Shown here in pieces: positions 26,744 to 37,400 of a stretch of DNA of 43,171 bases (positions within the stretch are counted from its first letter, which is position 1; each line of letters starts with the position of its first letter). Source of the stretch: CAZDCZ01 sp964504155 (GTDB taxonomy: Bacteria > Bacteroidota > Bacteroidia > Bacteroidales > UBA12077). Both the position numbers and the translations under genes were made by a program. The notes beneath the pieces are model-generated. The model was not told where the DNA came from. It worked only from the letters and a program-made list of their open reading frames with translations, and made no database searches. The stretch is from positions 1 through 43,171 of the forward strand of contig CAZDCZ010000014.1 in assembly GCA_964504155.1 (NCBI GenBank). Direction: 5' to 3'.

Positions 26744-27853
26744 ATGATTACTAATAAACAAATATTAGATACCCTTAGGAAAGTAAAACATCCGGAAACA
26801 GGGCAAGACATTGTTGCCATGGGAATGGTTGACGATATCAATATTAATGAAAAAGATTTATCGTTTTCGTTAATATTTAAAAAAAGTAACGATCCTTTTG
26901 TTTCATCATTAGAAAAAGCTTGTAAACAAGCAATTCAAGAATTTATTGCAAAAGATATAATTACAAAAATTAATATTAAAATACCCGAAAGTAAAAAAGT
27001 AACACCAAAAAAACCCGAAATAAAAAAGCTAAGTAATGTAAAAAACATAATTGCTGTTGCCTCAGGAAAAGGAGGAGTAGGAAAATCTACTATGGCAAGT
27101 AATTTAGCAGTATCGTTAGCTAAAACAGGAGCTAAAGTGGGTTTAATCGATGCCGATATTTTTGGTCCATCAATTCCTAAAATGTTTGATGTAGAAGGAC
27201 AACGTCCTATTGTTAAAAAAGTTGACAATGTAGATGTAATAGTACCAATTGAAAAATATGGAGTAAAATTATTATCTATTGGATTTTTTGTAAATCCTGA
27301 TGACGCTTTGGTATGGAGAGGTCCGATGGCTACAAACGCTTTACAACAAATGCTTCACCAAGGAGATTGGGGAGCATTAGACTATTTAATTTGCGATTTA
27401 CCTCCGGGAACCAGCGATATTCATTTAACATTAGTTCAAGAGGTATCGGTTACAGGAGCAATTATTGTTAGCACACCACAAGATGTTGCTATTGCCGATG
27501 CAATAAAAGGAATCAACATGTTTACAGGAAAAAACATCAATGTTCCAATACTTGGTTTAATCGAGAATATGTCGTGGTTTACACCTGAGGAATTACCGGA
27601 AAATAAATATTTTATTTTTGGTAAAGATGGCTGTAAAAAATTAGCGGAGACAAAAAACATTGAGCTATTAGGTCAAATACCCCTAGTTCAAAGCGTTAGA
27701 GAAGGAGGCGATTACGGAAGTCCTATTTCTCTTAAAGAGAATTCTATTATTGGCAAAGCTTTTATTACACTAGCCGAAAATTTTATTAAGGCTAACAATA
27801 AAAGAAACGAAATATTAGAACCAACAAAAAGAGTTGAAATTAAAAATAACTAA
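26744..27853 (+). CDS. apbC: Mrp/NBP35-family iron-sulfur cluster carrier ATPase
   Basis: A 369-residue P-loop ATPase. The N-terminal MIP18/DUF59 domain (about 1-85) is followed by a linker with Lys-Pro repeats, then the deviant Walker A GKGGVGKST at residues 108-116, the GLIDADIFGPSIPKMF switch region and LICDLPPGTSDIHLTL. Mrp/ApbC proteins carry and insert Fe-S clusters into apoproteins. The Cys-x2-Cys that bridges the dimer in many relatives is absent: the corresponding stretch reads ENMSWFTPEELPENKYFIFG. I recall the same Cys-free form in other Bacteroidota, so it is probably lineage-normal rather than damage. The NifU-like gene 23 bases downstream supports the Fe-S role. Confidence 0.92.
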   Translation: MITNKQILDTLRKVKHPETGQDIVAMGMVDDININEKDLSFSLIFKKSNDPFVSSLEKACKQAIQEFIAKDIITKINIKIPESKKVTPKKPEIKKLSNVKNIIAVASGKGGVGKSTMASNLAVSLAKTGAKVGLIDADIFGPSIPKMFDVEGQRPIVKKVDNVDVIVPIEKYGVKLLSIGFFVNPDDALVWRGPMATNALQQMLHQGDWGALDYLICDLPPGTSDIHLTLVQEVSVTGAIIVSTPQDVAIADAIKGINMFTGKNINVPILGLIENMSWFTPEELPENKYFIFGKDGCKKLAETKNIELLGQIPLVQSVREGGDYGSPISLKENSIIGKAFITLAENFIKANNKRNEILEPTKRVEIKNN

Positions 27854-27876
27854 ATCTATTAATTAAAAATATTCCC

Positions 27877-28122
27877 ATGTCGAAAAATGCAGAAATGGAA
27901 CAAAAAGTAAAAACCACACTAGAGATGTTACGACCATATTTACAAGCCGATGGTGGAGATATTTCATTTGTTGAAATAACCGATGATTTTATTCTTAAAG
28001 TTGAACTTTTAGGAGCCTGCGGTTCATGTCCTTTTAGCTTACAAACTCTAAAAAACGGAGTTGAACAAGCCATAAAAAAAGAAGTACCTGAAATAAATGA
28101 AGTTGTTGCAATAAATATGTAA
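27877..28122 (+). CDS. NifU C-terminal-domain iron-sulfur scaffold protein
   Basis: An 81-residue protein made only of the NifU C-terminal (Nfu) domain: LEMLRPYLQADGGDISFVEI, then LLGACGSCPFSLQTLKNGVEQ with the cluster-binding pair Cys48/Cys51. Such small Nfu proteins hold a [4Fe-4S] cluster between two subunits and deliver it to target enzymes. It is cotranscribed with the Mrp-type carrier and is followed by a clear terminator, which makes these two genes a compact Fe-S module. Confidence 0.93.
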   Translation: MSKNAEMEQKVKTTLEMLRPYLQADGGDISFVEITDDFILKVELLGACGSCPFSLQTLKNGVEQAIKKEVPEINEVVAINM

Positions 28123-28146
28123 TAAATTTTTTCCTAAAAACATTTT

Positions 28147-28176
28147 GAAAAGCTGTTCGTAAAAAGACAGCTTTTC
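28147..28176 (+). terminator. Intrinsic terminator after the mrp-nifU module
   Basis: GAAAAGCTGT (28147-28156) and ACAGCTTTTC (28167-28176) form a perfect 10-bp stem with a 10-base loop, 25 bases after the stop codon and followed by T-rich sequence. Confidence 0.75.
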
Positions 28177-28320
28177 TTATGTTTATTTTTTAATAATTTA
28201 ATATTTCAATCATAACAATATTTTAGTAGATTTACAGTTTTCATACTAGTTATAAATAAACAATTATAATTTTTACTCTAAAGTATAATTAAAAATATTC
28301 TATTCTAAAAACAAGAAATC

Positions 28321-31035
28321 TTGAAAAATAAAAATTTAAAAAATATTATTTATTTACTTTTCATAAGTATATTTATGTTTTCTTGTTCTACAAAGAAAAA
28401 TACCTTTGTTACCCGTTCTTTTCACAATGTAACATCGAAATTCAATATCTATTTTAATGCAAACGAAAGTTACAAAGATGGAATTACTAAATATAAAAAA
28501 AACTATAAAGACGATTACTCTCGTATTCTTCCAATTATTATTTATCCGAATGCATCATCAGCCTCATCGATACAACCACAAATGGAACGAGTAATTGAAA
28601 AATGCTCGAAAGTTATTCGTATGCATTCAATTACTGTTAAACCAACTTTAGGTAGTGGAAAAATTTCTGATAAAGAAAAAGCTTTTTACAAGAAATCTGA
28701 ATTCAACAACTATGTAGATAACAGCTACTTATTAATAGGGAAAGCCCAGTTTTACAAATTAGATTTTTCTTCGGCAATAAAAACATTCGAATATATTGTT
28801 AAAGAATATAATCAAGAAGACTCGAAATACGAAGCAAGCATATGGCTTGCCCTATCGTATTATGGAAAAAATGAATATCGAGAAACAAAAGAAATTTTTA
28901 AAAAACTTCAGAATGATGAAGATTTCCCTAAAAAACTTTCTTATCTATTATCAACATCAATTGCAAATGTTTACATTAACCAAAACAAAATAGATAAAGC
29001 ATTACCTTACGTTGAAAAATCGTTAGAATTAGCTCGAAAAAAAGACGAAAAGTTACGACTGCTTTTTATTCTTGCTCAAATTAACGAAGAACTTAATAAT
29101 TCGGAGAAAGCGACATTTTATTACTCTAGAGTAATAAAAAAGAATCCTCCCTACGAAATGACATTTAATGCAAAAATTAAACTTGCCAGTTTATACAAAG
29201 GCGAAAATGATAAAAAAAATATTGATGCTCAATTGAAAAGCATGCTTAAAGATGAAAAAAACCGAGATTATCTCGATCAGATTTATTATGCTTTAGGCAA
29301 TATAGCCTTAAATAAAAATAACAAAGAACTAGCCTTACAATATTATAAGCAATCGTCTCTAAATAGTATTTCTAATGACAATCAGAAAGGCTTGGCATAT
29401 CTGGCTGTTGCCGATATATATTTTGAAAATTCTGAGTACACCCCTGCGCAAGCCTATTACGACAGCACTGTTAAGTCGTTAAATCCCACATATCCCGGAT
29501 ATTCTGAATTATTAATAAAAAACAATAATCTATCGAAATTAGTAGTAAATATCGTAGAGGCAAATTTTCAGGATAGCATACAAAAAATTGCTAAAATGAG
29601 CGCAATAGAAAGAAATATTTTAATCGATAAAATTATTGAAAATGTTAAAGAAAATGAAGTAAAAGAAAGAGAAGAAAAAATCTCGGGTAATACAAGTAGA
29701 TTTAGCCAAAACACAAATAGATATCGGGAAAATTATGGAAAAAGTGGAAAATGGTATTTCTATAGCCAAGAAGCAAAAAGCTTTGGAGAGCCTGATTTTC
29801 AACGCAAATGGGGAAAAAGAAAATTAGAAGACAACTGGCGAAGAAAAAACAAAACAGACCTGAGTATTGTTGGTATTGACGAACAAGAAACAACAAAAGA
29901 AGAAATAAATAACAAAACCGGACTTAGCAATAAAAGTAGAGAGTATTATTTAACAGATATTCCACTAAACGATTCGTTAATACAAATATCGAATAAAAAA
30001 ATGGAAAAAGCTCTCTTCAAAATTGGAGAAGTTTATATGAACAATTTAAAAAATAATGAAGAAGCAATTAAGGCATTTATTCATCTCGACAAAAAATTCC
30101 CGAAAGGAAATTACAATTTACCATCGTACTACTATCTTTATAATTTATACAAAACAACAAATAATAATGCTCTGGCAGAAAAATATAAGAACCTTATTAT
30201 TAATAGCTACCCCGACTCAAAATACTCAATGGTATTAACAAATCCCTATTTCTTTAAAGAATTAAAAAAGAAAGAAATTGAAGAAGAAAAATATTACATT
30301 ACAACTTTTAATCTTTATAATACGAAAAATTATATAACTGTAATTAACAATTGCGAACAAGCTAAAAAAAAATATAAAAACTCGGAATTACTTTCGAAAT
30401 TTAGTTTTTTAAATGCATTAGCCACCGGAAAACTTTATGGAGTAAAACAACTAAAAAAGAAATTAACAGAGGTGTCAGCTAAATATTCAAAAACCGAAGT
30501 GGGAATAAGAGCAAAAGAATTATTAGTAAGTATAGAAAAAAACGAGTTGAATCCGACATTAACACAAGTAACTAAAACCAAACTAAGCAAAGTAGACACA
30601 CAAATCACAACAACAAATAAACCAAATATAGATATTACAAAGAAAGTAATTGAAAAAGAAAATCTATATAGATTAAACGAAAAAGAGCAATATTATTTTG
30701 TGTTAGTAATTGATAAAAATATTGATGTAAATATGTTAAAATTCAAATTAATAAATTTTAACATCGACTATTTCTTACAAGAAGATTACTCAACCGAAAA
30801 CAAACTATTTAACCAATATTTCGAAATTGTTAGTATAAAAACCCTTAAGAACATAAAAGATGCTACTGAATATTACGAAATTTTTAATGTAAAAGAAAAT
30901 TCTATACTCGATGACTTTAATAATGTTAATTATCAGTATTTCATAATCTCAATTGATAATTATATTACACTAATAAAAGAAAAATCGGTAAGAGAATACC
31001 TTCTCTTTTTTCAAGACAATTTCTTAAACAAATAA
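28321..31035 (+). CDS. porW: Type IX secretion periplasmic lipoprotein PorW/SprE
   Basis: A 904-residue TPR lipoprotein. The start is TTG at 28321, needed to keep the signal MKNKNLKNIIYLLFISIFMFSC (acylated Cys22). After it comes the family hallmark TRSFHNVTSKFNIYFNANESYKDG, then TPR-like helices (about 120-400 and again about 560-720; for example YLLIGKAQFYKLDFSSAIKTF and ALGNIALNKNNKELALQYYKQS). In the middle KWYFYSQEAKSFGEPDFQRKWGKRKLEDNWRR is another conserved PorW stretch. PorW/SprE is a component of the type IX secretion system, linked to the PorK/N ring and the translocon in Porphyromonas and Flavobacterium. It stands 78 bases before porX; an inverted repeat and a -7 element between them suggest that porX can also be expressed separately. 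Confidence 0.9.
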   Translation: MKNKNLKNIIYLLFISIFMFSCSTKKNTFVTRSFHNVTSKFNIYFNANESYKDGITKYKKNYKDDYSRILPIIIYPNASSASSIQPQMERVIEKCSKVIRMHSITVKPTLGSGKISDKEKAFYKKSEFNNYVDNSYLLIGKAQFYKLDFSSAIKTFEYIVKEYNQEDSKYEASIWLALSYYGKNEYRETKEIFKKLQNDEDFPKKLSYLLSTSIANVYINQNKIDKALPYVEKSLELARKKDEKLRLLFILAQINEELNNSEKATFYYSRVIKKNPPYEMTFNAKIKLASLYKGENDKKNIDAQLKSMLKDEKNRDYLDQIYYALGNIALNKNNKELALQYYKQSSLNSISNDNQKGLAYLAVADIYFENSEYTPAQAYYDSTVKSLNPTYPGYSELLIKNNNLSKLVVNIVEANFQDSIQKIAKMSAIERNILIDKIIENVKENEVKEREEKISGNTSRFSQNTNRYRENYGKSGKWYFYSQEAKSFGEPDFQRKWGKRKLEDNWRRKNKTDLSIVGIDEQETTKEEINNKTGLSNKSREYYLTDIPLNDSLIQISNKKMEKALFKIGEVYMNNLKNNEEAIKAFIHLDKKFPKGNYNLPSYYYLYNLYKTTNNNALAEKYKNLIINSYPDSKYSMVLTNPYFFKELKKKEIEEEKYYITTFNLYNTKNYITVINNCEQAKKKYKNSELLSKFSFLNALATGKLYGVKQLKKKLTEVSAKYSKTEVGIRAKELLVSIEKNELNPTLTQVTKTKLSKVDTQITTTNKPNIDITKKVIEKENLYRLNEKEQYYFVLVIDKNIDVNMLKFKLINFNIDYFLQEDYSTENKLFNQYFEIVSIKTLKNIKDATEYYEIFNVKENSILDDFNNVNYQYFIISIDNYITLIKEKSVREYLLFFQDNFLNK

Positions 31036-31051
31036 ATATTTTATAAATAGA

Positions 31052-31067
31052 TATTGATTTATCAATA
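31052..31067. repeat. Inverted repeat in the porW-porX spacer
   Basis: TATTGAT-TT-ATCAATA, a perfect 7-base palindrome with a two-base spacer. It lies 19 bases upstream of the candidate porX -7 element, the position of a -33 box, so it may be an operator. A role in ending the porW transcript is less likely given its AT content. Confidence 0.4.
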
Positions 31068-31086
31068 GTTAATTAGTAAATTTATA

Positions 31087-31094
31087 TAAATTTG
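31087..31094 (+). promoter_or_regulatory. Candidate -7 element for porX
   Basis: TAAATTTG is an exact TAnnTTTG match 19 bases before the porX start. No TTG is found at the proper -33 distance, so it would be an activated or weak promoter if real. Confidence 0.35.
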
Positions 31095-31113
31095 ATATTA
31101 AGCTATATATTAT

Positions 31114-32667
31114 ATGAGTAAATTGAAAATATTATGGACCGATGATGAAATAGATGTACTTAGACCTCATATAATATTTCTCGAACATAAAGGCTTTGAA
31201 GTTACAACATCAACAAACGGCATCGACACAATAGAGTTAGTAAATAACGAATACTTCGATATTATCTTTCTCGACGAAATGATGCCCGGACTAAGTGGGT
31301 TAGAAACTCTCGATAAAATTAAAAAAATTATCCCCGACACTCCTGTTGTTATGATTACTAAAAGTGAAGAAGAAAACATTATGGATAATGCAATAGGAGC
31401 GAAAATATCAGACTATCTTATAAAGCCAATAAATCCTAATCAGATATTATTAACAATTAAAAAAAACATTAATCCCCAACACCTAATATCGAAAAAAACT
31501 ATTTCGAATTATCAATCGGTTTTTAATAAAATTAGTTCAGAAATTAATAATTCTATTTCATTTTCTGATTGGGTTAATATATATAAAAAACTAGTTTATT
31601 GGGACTTAGAATTAAATGATCAAAATGACAAAAGTATTAACGAGGTGTTAATGATGCAAATGACAGAAGCCAACAAAGGCTTTGCCAAATTTATTAAAGA
31701 AAATTACATTAATTGGTTCGAAGATACTAACAAAAGACCTTTAATGTCGCCAAATTTGTTTAAAGACCGAGTTTTACCATTATTAAATAAGGGCGAAAAA
31801 GTTTTTGTTTTAGTTATCGACTGCCTTAGATACGATCAATGGAAAATAATATACCCATTAATTAAAGAGCATTTTAAAATTGATTCGGAAGAATTATTTT
31901 GTAGCATATTACCTACAACAACACAATATTCGCGCAATTCAATTTTTGCAGGTTTAATGCCTTACGATATTGACAAACTATATCCACAATTATGGTTAAA
32001 CGACGAAGATGCCGGAGGAAAAAACCAATCTGAAGAGAAATTGCTTGAGAAACAACTCGGACGCTTCTCTATAAATATTAAACACAATTACGAAAAAATA
32101 ACTAACCTTCAGGCTGGAGAAAAGATTGTAAATAATATTAGCAACTTATTAAATAACGATCTTAATGTATTTGTATATAATTATATCGACATGCTTTCGC
32201 ATGCTCGTACCGATGTTGATGCTATAAAAGAACTTGCCAATGATGAACCTGCTTACCGTTCGGTTACTTTATCGTGGTTTAAACACTCTTCGCTTTTTGC
32301 TCTGATAAAAAAATTAAAAGATAAAAATGTAAAAATTATAATTACCACCGATCATGGAACAAAAAAAGTAAAAACGCCAATTAAAGTAATTGCCGACAAA
32401 AACACATCGACAAATCTTAGATATAAAAATGGAAAAAATCTTAATTACAAAGAAAAAGATGTGTTTGCAATAAATAATCCAGAAAGTATTCGTTTACCAA
32501 AATCTCATATAAGTACAAAATATATTTTTGCAACAAATAATTCGTATCTTGTATATCCTAATAATTATAATTATTATGCAAATTATTATAACAACACCTT
32601 TCAACATGGAGGCATATCAATGGAAGAAATGCTTATTCCGTTTATTCAATTAAGTGCAAATAAATAA
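31114..32667 (+). CDS. porX: PorX: response regulator with PglZ effector domain, type IX secretion regulator
   Basis: A 517-residue two-domain regulator. The receiver domain (about 1-120) has the acidic pair Asp10/Asp11, the phospho-acceptor Asp54 in IIFLDEMMPG, Thr82 and Lys104. The rest is a PglZ domain of the alkaline-phosphatase superfamily: VLVIDCLRYDQWKII near 230, LPTTTQYSRNSIFAG with the nucleophilic Thr, YIDMLSHARTD and IIITTDHGT with metal ligands, and a closing FQHGGISMEEMLIP. PorX is phosphorylated by the sensor PorY and controls type IX secretion genes with the sigma factor SigP; its PglZ domain is a zinc-dependent phosphodiesterase. PorY is not in this window. It lies directly downstream of porW and upstream of tsaE. 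Confidence 0.95.
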   Translation: MSKLKILWTDDEIDVLRPHIIFLEHKGFEVTTSTNGIDTIELVNNEYFDIIFLDEMMPGLSGLETLDKIKKIIPDTPVVMITKSEEENIMDNAIGAKISDYLIKPINPNQILLTIKKNINPQHLISKKTISNYQSVFNKISSEINNSISFSDWVNIYKKLVYWDLELNDQNDKSINEVLMMQMTEANKGFAKFIKENYINWFEDTNKRPLMSPNLFKDRVLPLLNKGEKVFVLVIDCLRYDQWKIIYPLIKEHFKIDSEELFCSILPTTTQYSRNSIFAGLMPYDIDKLYPQLWLNDEDAGGKNQSEEKLLEKQLGRFSINIKHNYEKITNLQAGEKIVNNISNLLNNDLNVFVYNYIDMLSHARTDVDAIKELANDEPAYRSVTLSWFKHSSLFALIKKLKDKNVKIIITTDHGTKKVKTPIKVIADKNTSTNLRYKNGKNLNYKEKDVFAINNPESIRLPKSHISTKYIFATNNSYLVYPNNYNYYANYYNNTFQHGGISMEEMLIPFIQLSANK

Positions 32668-32676
32668 TTTTTAATA

Positions 32677-33096
32677 ATGATAAAAAATTTAAACTTAAAT
32701 AGTTTATCTGATCTTGACAATGTTGCTAGAAAGTTTCTAAAACTAAATGACAACAAAAAAGTATTTGCATTTTTTGGCGACATGGGTGTTGGAAAAACCA
32801 CATTTATTAAAGCATTATGTAACGAAATGGGTGTTGTAGATATTGTTAACAGCCCATCGTTTGCCCTTGTTAACGAATACCAAACAAATAAAGAAGAAAT
32901 AATATATCATTTCGATTTTTATAGGATAAAAAATATAGAAGAAGTATATGATTTTGGATACGAAGATTACTTTTATAGTAATAATTATTGTTTTATAGAA
33001 TGGCCCGAAAAAATTGCTGAAATACTCCCCGACGATGTTGTTTTTGTAAGATTAACAGAAGAAAAAAATGGGAAAAGACAAATACAATTTCAATAA
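32677..33096 (+). CDS. tsaE: tRNA t6A37 threonylcarbamoylation ATPase TsaE
   Basis: A 139-residue P-loop ATPase, the size usual for TsaE (YjeE). The Walker A is GDMGVGKT at residues 34-41, followed by TFIKALCNEMG, then the family's SPSFALVNEY and IYHFDFYRIKN, and the Walker B-like CFIEWPEKI. TsaE works with TsaB and TsaD to complete N6-threonylcarbamoyl-adenosine in tRNAs reading ANN codons. It begins nine bases after the porX stop; this porX-tsaE pairing recurs in Bacteroidota and seems to be an inherited arrangement rather than a functional link. Confidence 0.94.
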   Translation: MIKNLNLNSLSDLDNVARKFLKLNDNKKVFAFFGDMGVGKTTFIKALCNEMGVVDIVNSPSFALVNEYQTNKEEIIYHFDFYRIKNIEEVYDFGYEDYFYSNNYCFIEWPEKIAEILPDDVVFVRLTEEKNGKRQIQFQ

Positions 33097-33191
33097 TAAA
33101 AATTAAGAATAATTAAATATTTGAAAATACCATCAAAATATTATAAATTGTCATTCAATAATATGAATAAATAAGTTTAAAATATTTTATC

Positions 33192-34409
33192 ATGCCAAAT
33201 AAAAATAACTCAACAGGATTTGTTTTCGGAAAATCAGGATTACTTCCACAAGAAGAAATATTAGAAACATTAAAGCAACGAAAGAAACTTATTATTGGCA
33301 TACCAAAAGAAGATTCTAATTTAGAAAATCGAGTAGGACTTACTCCCGAAGCAGTTGAAATGCTAATCAATAATGGACATGAAGTAATAATAGAATCGGG
33401 TGCAGGATGGTCGGCAAATTACTCCGATAACGATTATAGCGAATGTGGTGGTTACATTATAAAAGAAAGAAAAGAAATTTTTCGTTGCGATATAATATTA
33501 AAAATAGCTCCGCTTTCTATCGACGAAATAGCTTTATTAAAAGGAAATCAGATAATTCTATCATCATTATATCTATCGACTCGTAACGATGAATATATTC
33601 GAATGCTAATTAAGAAAAAAGTAACTGCTATTGATCTTGAAGAATTAAAAGACAACAATAATAATTATCCTGTAATACGTTCGATGAGCGAAATTTCAGG
33701 AACAACTTCAATACTAATTGCAGCAGAATATTTAAGCAATACTCATAATGGCAAAGGTGTATTACTTGGAGGAATTACCGGTATCACACCAACCGAAGTA
33801 GTAATTTTGGGTGCAGGAAATACAGCAGAATATGCAGCCAAAGCAGCATTAGGCTTAGGAGCAACAATAAAAGTGTTCGACAACTCAATAACAAAACTTA
33901 AACAACTACAAAGAAATTTATCGACTCAAATATATACTTCCGTTTTTCATCATCAAGTATTAAAGAAAACTCTTAAATCGGCCGATGTACTGATAGGAGC
34001 ATTACATAAAGACGATTATTATCAATTTTTTATTACCGAAGAAATGATTAAAAATATGAAAAATGGCTCGGTAATAATCGACATGAATATTGCTCAAGGA
34101 GGATGCATTGAGACATCGAAAATTACAAATCATAAGAATCCGGTATTTACAAAATACGGCGTTATTCATTATTGTGTTCCCAATATAGCTTCGCGAGTTG
34201 CTCGAACAGCATCTATTGCTTTAAGCAACGTATTTGCACCAATATTATTAGATATTGCCGATGCAGGAGGAATAAAAAATCACCTTAAAGAAAATATGGG
34301 AATACGAAATGGTGTATATATATACAATGGAATACTTACAAGCAATAAAATTGGTAATCTGTTTGGAATTCCTGCAAAAGACATAGACTTATTAATGGCC
34401 GCCTTTTAA
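33192..34409 (+). CDS. ald: Alanine dehydrogenase
   Basis: A 405-residue NAD-dependent enzyme that interconverts L-alanine and pyruvate plus ammonia. IGIPKEDSNLENRVGLTPEAVEMLINNGHEV (about 36-66) gives the substrate-site Arg and the usual N-terminal domain; VVILGAGNTAEYAAKAALGLGA is the NAD-binding Rossmann motif near 205-225; VIIDMNIAQGGCIETS and HYCVPNIASRVARTAS are C-terminal signatures. An extra N-terminal piece of about 35 residues (FVFGKSGLLPQEEILET) precedes the core, as in other Bacteroidota homologues. It follows tsaE after 95 bases. It can supply or drain alanine for nitrogen and redox balance during fermentation. It converges with the giant outer-membrane gene. Confidence 0.93.
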   Translation: MPNKNNSTGFVFGKSGLLPQEEILETLKQRKKLIIGIPKEDSNLENRVGLTPEAVEMLINNGHEVIIESGAGWSANYSDNDYSECGGYIIKERKEIFRCDIILKIAPLSIDEIALLKGNQIILSSLYLSTRNDEYIRMLIKKKVTAIDLEELKDNNNNYPVIRSMSEISGTTSILIAAEYLSNTHNGKGVLLGGITGITPTEVVILGAGNTAEYAAKAALGLGATIKVFDNSITKLKQLQRNLSTQIYTSVFHHQVLKKTLKSADVLIGALHKDDYYQFFITEEMIKNMKNGSVIIDMNIAQGGCIETSKITNHKNPVFTKYGVIHYCVPNIASRVARTASIALSNVFAPILLDIADAGGIKNHLKENMGIRNGVYIYNGILTSNKIGNLFGIPAKDIDLLMAAF

Positions 34410-34419
34410 TTTATTGTAT

Positions 34420-34445
34420 TTTTAAAATTGCTAACAATATTAAAA
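34420..34445. terminator. Hairpin between the converging ald and SprA-like genes
   Basis: TTTTAAAATTG (34420-34430) pairs with CAATATTAAAA (34435-34445) with one mismatch and a CTAA loop. It overlaps the last codons of the minus-strand gene and could stop transcription from both directions. AT-rich, so weak. Confidence 0.4.
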
Positions 34446-37400
34446 ACTTGCCCTAATTTGCATACTGCCTGCATGTACAACATTACTGTTAGCCGGTGCT
34501 CTTCCGTTATATACTATACTAATATCGAGCACCTTTGTTATTCTGCGTTGAAATAATATTTCCCATGTAGAGTTTTTCCCCGGCTTCAATCCTTCAAGCA
34601 TTTCGTAAGCTATAGCTGTATTAGATATGTTGTTATAATTTATATTAATAATATTTGCTGTAAGGAACAAACTCCCATTCTTTGGCGAATTAAGTTTAAA
34701 AATTGTACCCAAATTATATTCTTTCGATTTCTCTGATGCAAGAATATTCTCTTTCTGAGAATACTTAAATTTAAAATCAATATCGAAATAAAGTCCCGGT
34801 TGAAATTCTACCGTTACTTTATTAACCAAACTATTTATATTATAATTTTTCGAAGAAAAGAATTCAGATTCATACTTCTTCTCTAACATCTCTATATCGT
34901 CGATTAAAACAATAGATTTAAGAACATTCCATCGAAAACCCAGACTGTTCAGACTTCTTGATCTCATATCGCAACCATTCATCAAAAATATCTTATTGTT
35001 ATTTTTCTGATAAATATAATCGACACTAAATTTTGCATTACTTCTATTAAACGAAAATGTATTACGTAAAGTAGAATTAAAATTAATTACACTTGTGTCG
35101 TTAATACTTCTTTCAAAAGGATTTAGATTTTGTGCAAAATCGTCTAAAACACTCTTTTGCTTAATTCTAAAAGCAAATCTATTAGAGAATCTCGAAACAA
35201 ATTTATTAATAACACTTTTCTTTTTTAACAATGCTCTAGGACTTAAATTAATTACCTGACTAAACTCATTAGAGAATATCTTAGTATAATCGGTACCCGG
35301 CATATATATTCGAATATAGTTTCCTTGGTCTTTAAATTTTGCTATTTCGAATTCGTTAAGTTCAGCAACAGCATTATTGTTATAATCGCTCCAAGAATAT
35401 ATCCCCTGCCCTTGAGCAACTTTTATATAAGAATATTCTCGTTTGGGCTCGAGTCCCGAACCTATTTCGTAAAACAATGATGATGAAAGAGCCCCTTTTA
35501 AAGCTCTTACACTATAATTTGCACGAGCTGTCAGAGAATTATCGGGTTTACTCGCACTAATAATTGTATCGTTAATAACTAATTTCCGATAATTAATTAG
35601 AGTGCTAATTTTTTGATATCTATTCTTCATAAGATCGTAACCAACAGAAATATTGTCGGAAACAGAGCTTCTTTTTAAATAGTTTTCGTTTGGCAGATAA
35701 TCGTATCGGCGCATATAATTAGCAAAAAAATTATTCTTTGTAGAATCGCTATTTCGGATAAAAATCTTATACGAATAAAATAAAAAACTATTACTTCTTA
35801 AACTATCATTCTCGATATTATGCCATTGATTATTTTCTGATTCGCTTTCAATTCCTAACTCAAAATTTGTAATTTTTTTAACAAAAGATGCAGAATGTCT
35901 TATAAATTTTGTTTCGTTAAGCAATGATGATGTATTTAAAGCACTCCCCATAAAACTAAAATCGTAATTCTGTTTATTAATAATAGTTGATAAGGTATGA
36001 TTGTATCCGGTATAATTATTAGAATAATTCAAATATTTAAAATCGTAAACAGAATTTACAATTTGCTTATGCTGATAGTTTATTTTAAAATTCAGTAAAT
36101 TTTCATTACTCAAATACTTGTTTTCTATATTCCAATCTCTATCGAACTCAACAATTTTAATTCTTTCTATTTCAGAAAAATCTTTATTAATATTTTTATA
36201 TAATAAAGTAGTATGTATTTTATTTTCATTGTTTTTAAATTGTATTTTATTTTCTAATTTAAATAATAATGCATAACCAATATTATCGTCGTTATTTTTA
36301 TCGGAAAAAGTATTTACATCATTATTACTAAGCGAAATTTCGAAAAAAGAATTCGTATTTTCCGATAATTTAATATCGCCACCAATACTTATCATTTGTT
36401 TTTTCTTGGGTGTTACAAGAACTTTTACCGGTTCATATTTTCCTTGCAACGCTCCATTTAACGGAGCTATCCATTTATATACTTTCCCATTTGCGGCACT
36501 GCTTGTTAAAATATAATTACCATTATTTTCGCCAACTAACGAAAAACCTAATTTATAATATGCTATTTCGCTATTATTCGAATATTCAAATATAGAATAC
36601 ATCACTCCGGCTACCATTGTATCGGTTTTTTCGTATAATACAATATCTTTACGATATTCTACACTATCGACATTTTCGGTAAAAGCATTATTTATGCTAT
36701 CGCCAATATTAAATAATAATTGTTTCTGATTATCGCTAAGACTTTGAGTTAAAGTTTGATTTTTTGCATCTTGTTCGGAATAAATATTTAACCAAAAATC
36801 GCCTTTATTAGTTTTCAATTCGTTAGTATTCTGAACTAAAAATCGAGCATAGCTCCTCTCCGAATATTCATATTCTACAACAATTCTACTATCTTTTGTT
36901 ATTGGTTGACGAGCAGTAAAACTTAACTCCGAAGAATTATAATTAATAACATAATCTTGGTCTTTCCCTCGTTTTAATATTCTACCATTAATATATATCT
37001 TTTCAGAACCTGCAATAATAATTATATATTGCTCGTTCTCAGAGCCTGTAAGTTTATAAGGTCCTTGATTACCTTCTTGTGCGTTAATGTTTTTTTTACA
37101 ATACTTTCCTTTTGCAATAGCTCCACTAATTGAAGTTATTAAACTAGTATTTGCCTTTTTATTTAATGCGAATTTTGTTTTAACATAAGCTCCCTGCACT
37201 TTCTTATTATAATTCATAAAATATCCTCTAGGTTTCGAAATAAGAAAATCGCCACCAATAATTTTTGTATTATCGTTATACAAAGAAATATACATCTTGT
37301 CGAATTCGTTCAATTGCTGAGAATTACCCTCGGGTTGAATGGGTATATTTTTATCAGAAATTGCTGCTAAAATCTTAAACTTATCGTTAAACTTCCCCGA

